DNA from: Shewanella algidipiscicola
Lineage (GTDB): Bacteria; Pseudomonadota; Gammaproteobacteria; Enterobacterales; Shewanellaceae
Direction: 5' to 3'
Length of the DNA stretch: 64,000 bases
Assembly: GCF_003605125.1 (NCBI RefSeq)
Contig: NZ_QPQT01000001.1
Span: 372,001 to 436,000, forward strand
A program made the position numbers and the translations under genes. Shown one piece after another: positions 47,827 through 56,153 of the stretch. The notes beneath the pieces were generated by a model. The model saw nothing but the letters and a program-made list of their open reading frames with translations. It searched no databases and had not been told where the DNA came from. Numbering within the stretch: position 1 is the first letter of the stretch; the number at the start of each line of letters is the position of its first letter.

Positions 47827-47873
47827 ACTTTAATTAACTACAACACAAAGATTGTATAGTTAACTTGTCCTCT

Positions 47874-50612
47874 TTAGAACTTTACACTTGCTCTAACGAA
47901 GAAATAGCGGCCTAACACGTCATATGTGTATGGGTCGGTGTTTGAATCGTTATTACCTGAATAGTATGGAGGCTCTTCATCAAAGATATTATTCACACCA
48001 CCACTTAAACGCACCATATCTGTTACATCGTAGGTTGCTGATAAATCGTGATAAATAATGCTATCCACGCTCGGAGCATAACATTTAGATGGGTCATCCT
48101 TACATGCGAATGAATCCATACCATCGATATAACGTGCCTCATACGTAGCACTCCAGATATCGCCAGTTGCGGTAAGGTTAAAGTTAGTCTTTAACTTAGC
48201 GTAAGCACCTACACCACCAGTGACATAACCACGGTAATCAACGGCATTACCATCAGGATCAAACTCTTCATAGGTATCAAGAATCGACGTATCTAAACCG
48301 GCTTTCCAATCTAGACCAAGACCTTCAAAGACATAAGCTACGTTAATATCATAACCAGAAGTATTGGTTTGACCTATGTTTTGTAAGCCATTATCGAATG
48401 AAATACGGCCAGTACCATCAATTTCAATATTAGAAGACTGACATAATGCAGCACCCGTATTAATCTTGTTGCCTGTGGCGTCTAAACACTGATTTGCTAG
48501 ATAGTTATTGTCAACTTCAGTGATGGTATTGGTAATTGCAATATCAAAATAGTCAACAGTAAAAGACAGACCTTCAACGTAACTTGGCGAGTAGACTAAA
48601 CCAACTGTTGTGATATCAGCTTCTTCTGGTGTAAGCATTGGGTTACCACCAACGGTAACTTCAGCCTGTGTTTGTGTGGTAGCTGGATGCTTAATTTGCT
48701 CAAATGATGGTGACTTACCACCGTATAGCTCACTCACCGTTGGTGCACGAAACGCGGTTGAACGGCCACCACGAATCATTAAGTCTTCAGTCATACGCCA
48801 CGTAAGACCTAACTTCCACGTTGAGTCATCACCAAATGTGCTGTAGTCGAAGTAACGCATCGCAGCGCTTAAATCCACTTGCTCAGCAAAAGGAAGATCA
48901 CTTAATAATGGAATCGCTAATTCAGCATATAGCTCATTTACATCAAATGAACCAGCGGTGCCTTCAACACGTGGATCATTCGCAAGACCTTGAGATGTCA
49001 ATGAGTCGGGAGTGAAATGCGCTGACTCTTCGCGATATTCATAACCAGCAGCAAACCCTAGCATACCGGCAGGAAGCTCCATCACTTCACCAGAAAGTGT
49101 TGCAGAGAAAATATCTAATTCACTGCCACCGCTATTTACTTCAGTGTAAATATAAGGTGCAATACTTTCGCCTTCCCAAGAAGATTGACTAAATGGGTCA
49201 AACTCTTTAGCCATTACAGCATCGTTAATTGAGCCTAAGTTATGAAGGTTGGCAAGAGTATCTACCGAATCATTTTTACCCTTATTGTAAGAGGCATCCC
49301 AAGACCAGCCATTAGACAACTCGCCTTCTAAACCAACAACGACACGCACTGTATCAACTGTCTGCGAGAAATAACGATTACCTGACTCAACCACACGGCG
49401 ACCGTAATCAAGCTTTTCACCCTCTTGCACCAAACCAACCAGCTCCTGAGTCATCCAAGATGAATCATACGCCCAAGGAGAACTATTCCAGATAGGTTGA
49501 GGCGCCATTTGCTGATTTGACCAACGCTTAGAATACATAGCTTCCGAGAAAAACATAATAGAGTCACTTAACTCATAAGTTCCCGAAAATGATAGATTTA
49601 AGCGTTCCATTGGTGTTGACAGGTAACTAGTTTCAGCAAAGTTGTAACGATCTGCATCGGTAAAGTCATGATACTGCCCGCCTAAACCACTTAGGTCTGG
49701 AACCGATTTATCAGCAAAAGCTTCCCATACTGGTTTACCCGTTTTAGGGTCTGCTACATAGTGACCATAGTAACCGGAATCACCGATTGCATAAGCACCA
49801 TCTTGACCTGAACCGACTATGCCGTGGTTTTTATCTCCCCATATATGCCCCCCCTGAGAGTAACCACTACCAGCGCAGTAGATATCGCTCGCATCAGTTG
49901 TTTCAGCAATTGGACACTTAGAAAAATCTCGGTCAGCTTGGCTCGCATCACCGCGTTTGGTGTATTGACCATTGATAACAATATTACCTTTGTCAAACGT
50001 GTTGCCAAGAGTAAAATCGATACTCGTTTCATCAGCATCACCTTCACCACTCAATCCCGTTTGGACATTAACTTCAAAACCTTCGAAATCGCGCTTCAAA
50101 ATGACGTTGACAACACCTGCAATCGCATCAGTACCATAGATAGCCGATGCACCATCTTTGAGTACTTCAACACGCTGGATCATTGATACTGGAATGGTGT
50201 TTAAATCCACTGTTGAAGCAGCACCAGTACCTGAGGCAATCATACGACGACCATTAACTAACACAAGCGTACGATTAGAGCCAAGACCACGTAGGTTAAT
50301 ACGTGCATTACCTTGTGAGCCATTGTTAATGGCCGCGTTAGTCATTGCACCACCAGCAGATGTCATATTACGCAATACATCATCAATAGAGGTTGCACCA
50401 GATGCAATGATTGATGAAGCATCGATCACACTGATTGGGCTCGCAGTTTCCAAGTCGGCACGCTTAATACGTGAACCAGTCACCTCTATGCGTTCAACGT
50501 TATCAGCTATTTCATCTGCTGCAAAGGCTGTTGGGGCGGTGAAAGCGGTTAACGCAGCACCGCTAACTAGCGCGATACGCACTGAGTTAGCTAATAGGCT
50601 ATTTTTATACAT
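47874..50612 (-). CDS. TonB-dependent outer membrane receptor
   Basis: 912 residues. A signal peptide ends near TAFAADE. The TonB box region is NVERIEVTGSRIKRAD, followed by the plug domain (SPISVIDASSI, NLRGLGSNRTLVLVNGRRM, VEVLKDGASAIYGTDAIAGVVNVI). A 22-strand barrel fills the rest, ending in an aromatic residue (FFVRASVKF). Many family members carry siderophores, cobalamin, peptides or sugars; nothing in the protein decides the ligand. AGGGAG lies before ATG 50612. It is next to the TonB2 operon, which may energise it. Confidence 0.93.
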   Translation of the reverse strand: MYKNSLLANSVRIALVSGAALTAFTAPTAFAADEIADNVERIEVTGSRIKRADLETASPISVIDASSIIASGATSIDDVLRNMTSAGGAMTNAAINNGSQGNARINLRGLGSNRTLVLVNGRRMIASGTGAASTVDLNTIPVSMIQRVEVLKDGASAIYGTDAIAGVVNVILKRDFEGFEVNVQTGLSGEGDADETSIDFTLGNTFDKGNIVINGQYTKRGDASQADRDFSKCPIAETTDASDIYCAGSGYSQGGHIWGDKNHGIVGSGQDGAYAIGDSGYYGHYVADPKTGKPVWEAFADKSVPDLSGLGGQYHDFTDADRYNFAETSYLSTPMERLNLSFSGTYELSDSIMFFSEAMYSKRWSNQQMAPQPIWNSSPWAYDSSWMTQELVGLVQEGEKLDYGRRVVESGNRYFSQTVDTVRVVVGLEGELSNGWSWDASYNKGKNDSVDTLANLHNLGSINDAVMAKEFDPFSQSSWEGESIAPYIYTEVNSGGSELDIFSATLSGEVMELPAGMLGFAAGYEYREESAHFTPDSLTSQGLANDPRVEGTAGSFDVNELYAELAIPLLSDLPFAEQVDLSAAMRYFDYSTFGDDSTWKLGLTWRMTEDLMIRGGRSTAFRAPTVSELYGGKSPSFEQIKHPATTQTQAEVTVGGNPMLTPEEADITTVGLVYSPSYVEGLSFTVDYFDIAITNTITEVDNNYLANQCLDATGNKINTGAALCQSSNIEIDGTGRISFDNGLQNIGQTNTSGYDINVAYVFEGLGLDWKAGLDTSILDTYEEFDPDGNAVDYRGYVTGGVGAYAKLKTNFNLTATGDIWSATYEARYIDGMDSFACKDDPSKCYAPSVDSIIYHDLSATYDVTDMVRLSGGVNNIFDEEPPYYSGNNDSNTDPYTYDVLGRYFFVRASVKF

Positions 50613-51202
50613 GTTGTTTCTCCCTGGACATCATTTTTATTTTATTGCGAATATCTAACACGACAACGAAAGCAACATTGTCGGCTAAATTTCTAAGCAA
50701 GATAAGACCACAAGAGAAACAATTTCGCAACACTTACAACCCATTTTTTACAGACTAACTATTAAAAGCCGAATTTATAAGCGTTTAAACAGGAATGTTA
50801 TATACCATTTCCCTTGTCATAACCCATAACACGCTATTAACTCGATGAGAGAATTCAACATAAAATATTATTTATCAGGTAGATAAAAATCATAGATACT
50901 CACCTCATCCGGTAACACGCAAACACTAAATTAGACAACCGAGATACATTAGCACCTGAATTGGATGTTACAAATGGCTCCAAAAGCAAATGGAAGGAAA
51001 ACCTTATTAAATATATGGTCAGTCAGTTTTGTCGTACTTAAAACTAAGCCCTATAGACTATCTAGATTAAATAGTCAGTACGGACTAACCTCACCACTTT
51101 GGTTTTTAATCAGATTGAAAAATATAAAAAATATTTCACCCGAGGATCACGAATAGCATTAACATGAGTATTTTATAAAGTAGATATTTTTCGTTTAATA
51201 GC

Positions 51203-51242
51203 GAAGGAGGCTATGTAATTCACAATAGCGCCAGCCTCCTTC
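51203..51242. repeat. 10-bp inverted repeat in the receptor/porin gap
   Basis: GAAGGAGGCT (51203-51212) and AGCCTCCTTC (51233-51242) are perfect complements with a 20-base loop. There is no T run in either direction, and no gene is nearby. Confidence 0.65.
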
Positions 51243-51514
51243 AATCAATCTTCACTCACGAATGAATGTAAATAATTAATTACAGCTAATACCGGGAAAT
51301 TAACAACTAACACACGACAGCAGGACACCATCATGATAGGGCAAACACTATTAACAAAAGAGATAGGTAAAATAGGCCGTTAAAATGAAAAAAGTAAAAC
51401 TCGCACACAATGTGTTAACGCCGGCGTTATCAACATAGTGAACGCCCTCACGACAAATACGATATTGGATAGAACAACTATCAAAAAATCATGTAAAAGT
51501 GCTGTGAGCAGTCA

Positions 51515-51545
51515 AAAAAAAGCGCTTCATGATGAAGCGCTTTTT
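51515..51545. terminator. Terminator of the porin gene
   Basis: AAAGCGCTTCAT (51518-51529) pairs with ATGAAGCGCTTT (51532-51543), flanked by eight A on the left (T on the minus strand) and T on the right. Confidence 0.9.
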
Positions 51546-51574
51546 ATTCAAGATGACGACGTTAAACTGTCAAC

Positions 51575-52783
51575 TTATAAGGTGTAGCGAATACCAATAG
51601 CGATACCATCATCTTCAGATAACGACATTTTCGCTTCTTGCTCTTTATCAGCGCTAGTAAAATCACTGTAGTCTTTACGACCTTCGATATAAAGCACAGT
51701 ATTGTTATCCCACACATAGTGCAAACCAACAACCACAAATTGACGCTTAAACACATCGTTAGGATCGGCGTTGAAGTTAGGCTGGATAACATAATCATCG
51801 CCCGCATCTAAGATGTTATACGATACAAATGGACGTAGACCATTATCGAAGGTGTAAGAGAATAAACTTTCTACACCCCACGCATCTTTGATTAAGCGGC
51901 CGATGTTATCAGTATCATGGTTTTCTTGCTTATTTACGTTAGCCGCCGCATAGAAGCCAGCATCATCAAAGTTACCCCAAGTCACACCAGCACCATAGAT
52001 AAGATCGACTGCCGTTGTTTGTTCACCATTACCAAAACGAACGTCAAACTCACCACGGTTTACACCTGCAGTAAGGGTCAATTTTTCAGTTGCTGCATAA
52101 GTAATTGCACCGCCGTAAGTGTAGTTAAACTCAACTTGTTGCGCCGCTCTATCGCCATTTACCCAAAGCGCTTCACATGCTTCTTCAGAGATATTATCTG
52201 AATCACACGTATAGAAACTGCTATTTTTCAACTGTGCTTGTACAGCAAAGCTGACATCACCGAATGAGTTACGGTATTGCACCGTTTTGTCACCACGGCC
52301 TACACCGTTTACAGCACCATCATCTTTGTTATAAGTGTATACACCAGCAGTATTACCATCCCAAACAAAGCCATAGTTTGTGCTGTAAACCACATCGTAC
52401 CAAGCACCCCATTGCTTACCTATGGTTAGGGTACCGTAGGTGTCGTGGACGATGCCGACATAACCTAGACGGTTATAAAAAAACTCATCCTGAACTGATT
52501 CAAAACGGTTGTTATAGACAATATCACTATTACCAACAGGGTTTACGCCCCATTCCAATTTAGTGAACGCTTTCCAGCCATCACTCATATCACGAGTAAA
52601 GCCGAAGTTGATACGTGACGCGCCATTAACAACCTCGGTCTCACCTTGAGTGTTAATAACTCGGGCGTCAATAAAACCACCAATTTCGACAGCATTTTTA
52701 TCGTCTTTATAAATTTCGATAGCTGATGCTGCTGGTACAAAAATGACAGCCGCTAATGCTGTTGCTATTAAACTCTTCTTCAT
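51575..52783 (-). CDS. Gram-negative general porin
   Basis: 402 residues. A signal peptide is cut after ASA, giving mature IEIYKDDKNAVEIGGFIDAR. That opening and the barrel pattern (GWKAFTKLEWGVNP, RLGYVGIVHDTYGTLTIGKQ) are typical of trimeric porins of the OmpC/OmpF class in Shewanella and Vibrio. The end is ISLEDDGIAIGIRYTL-like (final aromatic-Thr-Leu). AAGGTTAAG lies before ATG 52783. The upstream region has phased repeats suggesting tight control. Confidence 0.92.
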   Translation of the reverse strand: MKKSLIATALAAVIFVPAASAIEIYKDDKNAVEIGGFIDARVINTQGETEVVNGASRINFGFTRDMSDGWKAFTKLEWGVNPVGNSDIVYNNRFESVQDEFFYNRLGYVGIVHDTYGTLTIGKQWGAWYDVVYSTNYGFVWDGNTAGVYTYNKDDGAVNGVGRGDKTVQYRNSFGDVSFAVQAQLKNSSFYTCDSDNISEEACEALWVNGDRAAQQVEFNYTYGGAITYAATEKLTLTAGVNRGEFDVRFGNGEQTTAVDLIYGAGVTWGNFDDAGFYAAANVNKQENHDTDNIGRLIKDAWGVESLFSYTFDNGLRPFVSYNILDAGDDYVIQPNFNADPNDVFKRQFVVVGLHYVWDNNTVLYIEGRKDYSDFTSADKEQEAKMSLSEDDGIAIGIRYTL

Positions 52784-52817
52784 GTGTTGGCTTAACCTTT
52801 TATAATGTTCAGTTTGC

Positions 52818-52856
52818 TGTTAACTTTTACTGCTAACTTTTTATGTTAACTTTAGT
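52818..52856 (-). promoter_or_regulatory. Three phased 13-bp repeats upstream of the porin
   Basis: TGTTAACTTTTAC (52818), TGCTAACTTTTTA (52831) and TGTTAACTTTAGT (52844) follow one another without a gap, 35-75 bp before the porin start. They resemble a row of binding sites for a regulator such as a response regulator; the identity is unknown. Confidence 0.5.
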
Positions 52857-52869
52857 GCTACATTCCGTT

Positions 52870-52962
52870 GTTTTATTTCACTCCCATTCCAAATTGAGAC
52901 TAACAAAAGATCAGTTGTCACTCAAAGCTGAATATCGCATAAATTGCAGTTTTATTTCACTC
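52870..52962. repeat. 14-bp direct repeat upstream of the porin
   Basis: GTTTTATTTCACTC occurs at 52870-52883 and again at 52949-52962, 79 bp apart, in the porin upstream region and before the polB end. Confidence 0.7.
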
Positions 52963-53043
52963 AACCACCGAATGAAACCATACTCACCCAAACCCAAAAC
53001 CATGCATTAACACTCGGAGTTACAACTATTAAAATAATAACAA

Positions 53044-55476
53044 CTATATTAACGTTAGCTGTTTTGACGCCACTTCGGTGAAACTAAGCTCCAAAATCGT
53101 AAGTATTGGATCAGAAATGGGCGCGATCTGCTTATCCAAGTAATACTGATAATCGATATTCCCATGACAATACTGCCTTGGTTCAGCCCCATTGGTTGTC
53201 ATTACATACTCCACTTTACAGCCTCGTTTACCGAAACGACTATCTCCACTGCGCTCACACCACAATGTAGCGGCTTTGACATGCGGTGCAGACTTTGCGG
53301 TGTAATCTTCAATATTGCGGCGTAATCGCTTAGAAAACACTAATAGATCATCTAATTCGCCACGCTGCAGCGCGACTATCATGCTTTTTAAGTACTCCAC
53401 CACATCTTGTTTGGTAAACAAGCGAAGATAGAGTTCAGCCTGTATTTGTCGTGCTACAGGACTCCAATCGCTTCTCACCTGCTCCATCCCCTTAAAAACC
53501 AGTTTTAATTCACCATTTTTCTGGGTATAGGCACCGACATAACGCTTTTTTGAACCTTCTAACGAACCACGCAGGGTTGGCATAAAAAACTGTTCAAAGT
53601 GACGTTCATACTCCAACTCAAGATAACAGGCTAAATTATAGTCACGTTTTAGCCTTTGTTGCCATTTTCTATTGATTTTAGTCACCAGTGAACGCGCGAA
53701 ATCATCGATATTATCAATTGAGCTCACATCAGCTAAATGCACAAAAGTAGAATCGGTATCGCCGTAGATCACTGTTAACCCCATCTCTTCAAGCCATCGA
53801 CGGGTTTGTTTCATGATCTCATGTCCACGCAGGGTAATTGAGCTGGCTAACTTAGCATCATGAAACACGCACCCCCGCGATCCCAATACCCCGTATAAGG
53901 AGTTCATGATGATTTTTATCGCCTGTGACAATGGTGCGTTCGCTTCTCGCTTAGCTTGCTCGCGCTTAGTGGCCAGCTCCGCCACTAAGTCAGGTAAAAT
54001 AGGCGCATTACGACTAAAACGCGCGCCTAAAAAGCCTGCAACGGTATCGGTATCGCTCATCGCCTGTCCTTCGATCAGCCCTTTAGGATCAATTAAAAAG
54101 GTACGAATAATAGAAGGGTATAGGCTCTTAAAATCGAGCACTAAAATATGCTGATAAAGCCCAGGGATGGAATCCATCACATAACCGCCTGGGCTTTCTA
54201 TGCCATCACTTGCTGGCTCACTTGGCGCGACATATCCGGCGCGATGCAGATGCGGTAAATAGAGATTATTAAACGCGGCGACAGAGGCGCCAACTCTGCC
54301 AAACTCCAAACCTGTTAGTCTTGAACGCTCAAGGGCAAACTCGGTCAGCGACGTTTTTTGAAAAATGTCCCACACCAGGCGGCTATCTGTGATGTTGTAA
54401 TGGGCCAACGCCAGCTTATCTTCATTAAATAAGGTGGTGATCTCCTCGCCCCGATTGTCCACATTATCAATCGCTTTGCCCTCATCAAGCAGCTGACGAG
54501 AGACATTGTCTAAAGCATAACTATCAAATTGATAAAATGCAGCCTTGAGCCAATCGATGCCATCGAGCACCACTCGCCCTGGAAGCACCAAGGTTTCAGG
54601 ACGAAACTTACCTTCCACCTTCCACGTTAACAGCTGATGATGTCGTCCCAACTTAAGCGGAATTTGATGGAGAGCTGCACGGCGATACAGCAAGGCTAAG
54701 TCAAACGTGACCACGGCCCACCCAATGATAATGTCGGGATCAAAGCGTGCAAACCAGTTAATCAAGGCGATAATCAGCGCCGCTTCATTATCTACCCATT
54801 CAATATAGGTGACGCTGCTAGCAACCAATGGAGGATTCACGCCTTCCCCGTTGCCGACCATAATAACTAACTCAATCGCTTTCCCCTCATTGTCCTTGCC
54901 ATATAAGCCAACGCTATAAAGCTCGCCACTCATTGAGCATTCAAAGTCCAGAGAGACGATAGAAAGTGTGACATCAATATCTGTACGACGGGCTCGATGT
55001 CCGATAAGCGTCTTGATACTCTCATTTGGCACCCACTCACCGACAAACTCCACATCTAAGGCGATAAAACGTTCAATGAGGTAGCGTTGCTCAGGACGAA
55101 TATCGGCTTCGTGCAGCGCTATCCCTAAGTCGGTCGCCTCTCTGACTAACTGACGAAAACTTTGGCTATTACCACAGTAAAGCGCCGTTACCGCTTGATG
55201 ATCAAAGGTCTTTAGTGTCAGCGCTTCGGTACGTACAGACTGGTGCGCCAAAGGCGATAACAGCTGAGCGACATCTTGGGTACGACAAAAGCAGACTCGC
55301 TCACTGTCGTTGATCACCACACGTACAGGGCCATCGAGGGTTTTTAGGTAATAATGCAGGGCGTTGCCCACATGATGGCGAGTCAATATTCGGCCTTTAA
55401 TCGATTGCCCCCCAGCAGAGGTTAAGCGAGTAGGCTGAGATGTGGCAGCGCTGGGTGTTACAGATTGAGATGTCAC
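53044..55476 (-). CDS. polB: DNA polymerase II
   Basis: 810 residues (E. coli Pol II 783), family B polymerase used in repair and lesion bypass. The 3'-5' exonuclease has ExoI VSLDFECSMSGELYS and ExoII IIIGWAVVTFDL. Polymerase motif A is LDFKSLYPSIIRTFL, motif B is SQAIKIIMNSLYGVLGSRG, and motif C is YGDTDSTF. EGSKKRYVGAY is the KKRY block. The start is GTG 55476, with a weak ribosome site; about 20 N-terminal residues are non-conserved. It is 59 bp after ttrR on the same strand, and I see no LexA box in that gap. Confidence 0.96.
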   Translation of the reverse strand: MTSQSVTPSAATSQPTRLTSAGGQSIKGRILTRHHVGNALHYYLKTLDGPVRVVINDSERVCFCRTQDVAQLLSPLAHQSVRTEALTLKTFDHQAVTALYCGNSQSFRQLVREATDLGIALHEADIRPEQRYLIERFIALDVEFVGEWVPNESIKTLIGHRARRTDIDVTLSIVSLDFECSMSGELYSVGLYGKDNEGKAIELVIMVGNGEGVNPPLVASSVTYIEWVDNEAALIIALINWFARFDPDIIIGWAVVTFDLALLYRRAALHQIPLKLGRHHQLLTWKVEGKFRPETLVLPGRVVLDGIDWLKAAFYQFDSYALDNVSRQLLDEGKAIDNVDNRGEEITTLFNEDKLALAHYNITDSRLVWDIFQKTSLTEFALERSRLTGLEFGRVGASVAAFNNLYLPHLHRAGYVAPSEPASDGIESPGGYVMDSIPGLYQHILVLDFKSLYPSIIRTFLIDPKGLIEGQAMSDTDTVAGFLGARFSRNAPILPDLVAELATKREQAKREANAPLSQAIKIIMNSLYGVLGSRGCVFHDAKLASSITLRGHEIMKQTRRWLEEMGLTVIYGDTDSTFVHLADVSSIDNIDDFARSLVTKINRKWQQRLKRDYNLACYLELEYERHFEQFFMPTLRGSLEGSKKRYVGAYTQKNGELKLVFKGMEQVRSDWSPVARQIQAELYLRLFTKQDVVEYLKSMIVALQRGELDDLLVFSKRLRRNIEDYTAKSAPHVKAATLWCERSGDSRFGKRGCKVEYVMTTNGAEPRQYCHGNIDYQYYLDKQIAPISDPILTILELSFTEVASKQLTLI

Positions 55477-55535
55477 TTAAGGTGGCCTGTCATTGTTTAA
55501 GTACGCCTAATTAAAGAGGCAGATCGGTGATACAA

Positions 55536-56141
55536 TCACGAATGCAGCACGCCATAAATATAGGCGAGTTCTGCCACAGTTTTGGCGGCAAATTTTTTCA
55601 ATAAACTGGCGCGATGCACTTCAACGGTGCGCATAGCGATACACAGCTCATCGGCAATTTTTTGATTACGTTTACCGGCAACAATTAACCCCAAAATATC
55701 TTTCTCACGTTCGGTTAATGACTGGTAAGCATCGATACTAGCCAATTTATCCAGCTGCTGCATTGAGTTTTCCAATGCAAGGTTGATCGCGGCCACCAGC
55801 TGTTCGGCATTAACCGGTTTTTGGAAGAAGTTGACCGCCCCAGCTTGCAGCGCATCGACCGCCATGGGCACATCGCCATGGCCAGTTAAATAGATCACCG
55901 CTAGCGGACTTTGATTATCGCGTAAATGTTGATGCACTTGCTGGCCACGCAGCACTGGCATACGGCTATCTAAAATCACACAACCCGGTTGCGTCAGCGC
56001 TGCGTTGTCAAGAAAGTGCTGACCATCGCTAAACACTGCGACATTAAATTCATACTCTTCGAGTAAAAATGCCAGAGACTCCCTGACAGACTGATCATCA
56101 TCGACAACATACACGGGCAAGTTAGTAAGGCGATTATTCAT
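55536..56141 (-). CDS. ttrR: Tetrathionate response regulator TtrR
   Basis: 201 residues, FixJ/NarL-type. The receiver domain has acidic residues D14-D16 (YVVDDDQSV) and the phospho-acceptor D58 (CVILDSRMPV), with LTGHGDVPMAVDALQAGAVNFFQKPV completing the fold. The LuxR-type helix-turn-helix is LTEREKDILGLIVAGKRNQKIADELCIAMRTVEVHR, about residues 135-190. It takes phosphate from TtrS and should activate ttrBCA. It is 12 bp after ttrS. Assignment to Ttr rests on the neighbouring genes. Confidence 0.93.
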   Translation of the reverse strand: MNNRLTNLPVYVVDDDQSVRESLAFLLEEYEFNVAVFSDGQHFLDNAALTQPGCVILDSRMPVLRGQQVHQHLRDNQSPLAVIYLTGHGDVPMAVDALQAGAVNFFQKPVNAEQLVAAINLALENSMQQLDKLASIDAYQSLTEREKDILGLIVAGKRNQKIADELCIAMRTVEVHRASLLKKFAAKTVAELAYIYGVLHS

Positions 56142-56153
56142 GGGACTTTCTAC

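Larger units (their letters stand above)
47130..47873. other. Long regulatory gap between the TonB2 operon and the TonB-dependent receptor
   Basis: 744 bp, AT-rich, no supported gene. It holds the TonB2 operon promoter, the 24-bp palindrome at 47303-47326, a smaller one (TGGCGT-AATA-ACGCCA at 47623-47638), and the receptor terminator. I see no classical Fur box. Confidence 0.6.
50613..51574. other. Long gap between the receptor and the porin genes
   Basis: 962 bp, AT-rich. A 63-codon plus-strand frame (50965-51156) and two very short ones near 51340-51440 lack support. It contains a 10-bp hairpin (51203-51242) and the porin terminator. The left part must hold the receptor promoter. Confidence 0.55.

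Noticed and set aside
47130-47873. Fur box for the TonB2 operon
   Set aside because: Only scattered AT-rich pieces such as AAATGATTATTT are seen; nothing approaches the 19-bp Fur consensus by eye.
50965-51156. 63-codon plus-strand frame in the receptor/porin gap
   Set aside because: No ribosome site and no recognisable pattern; AT-rich gap.
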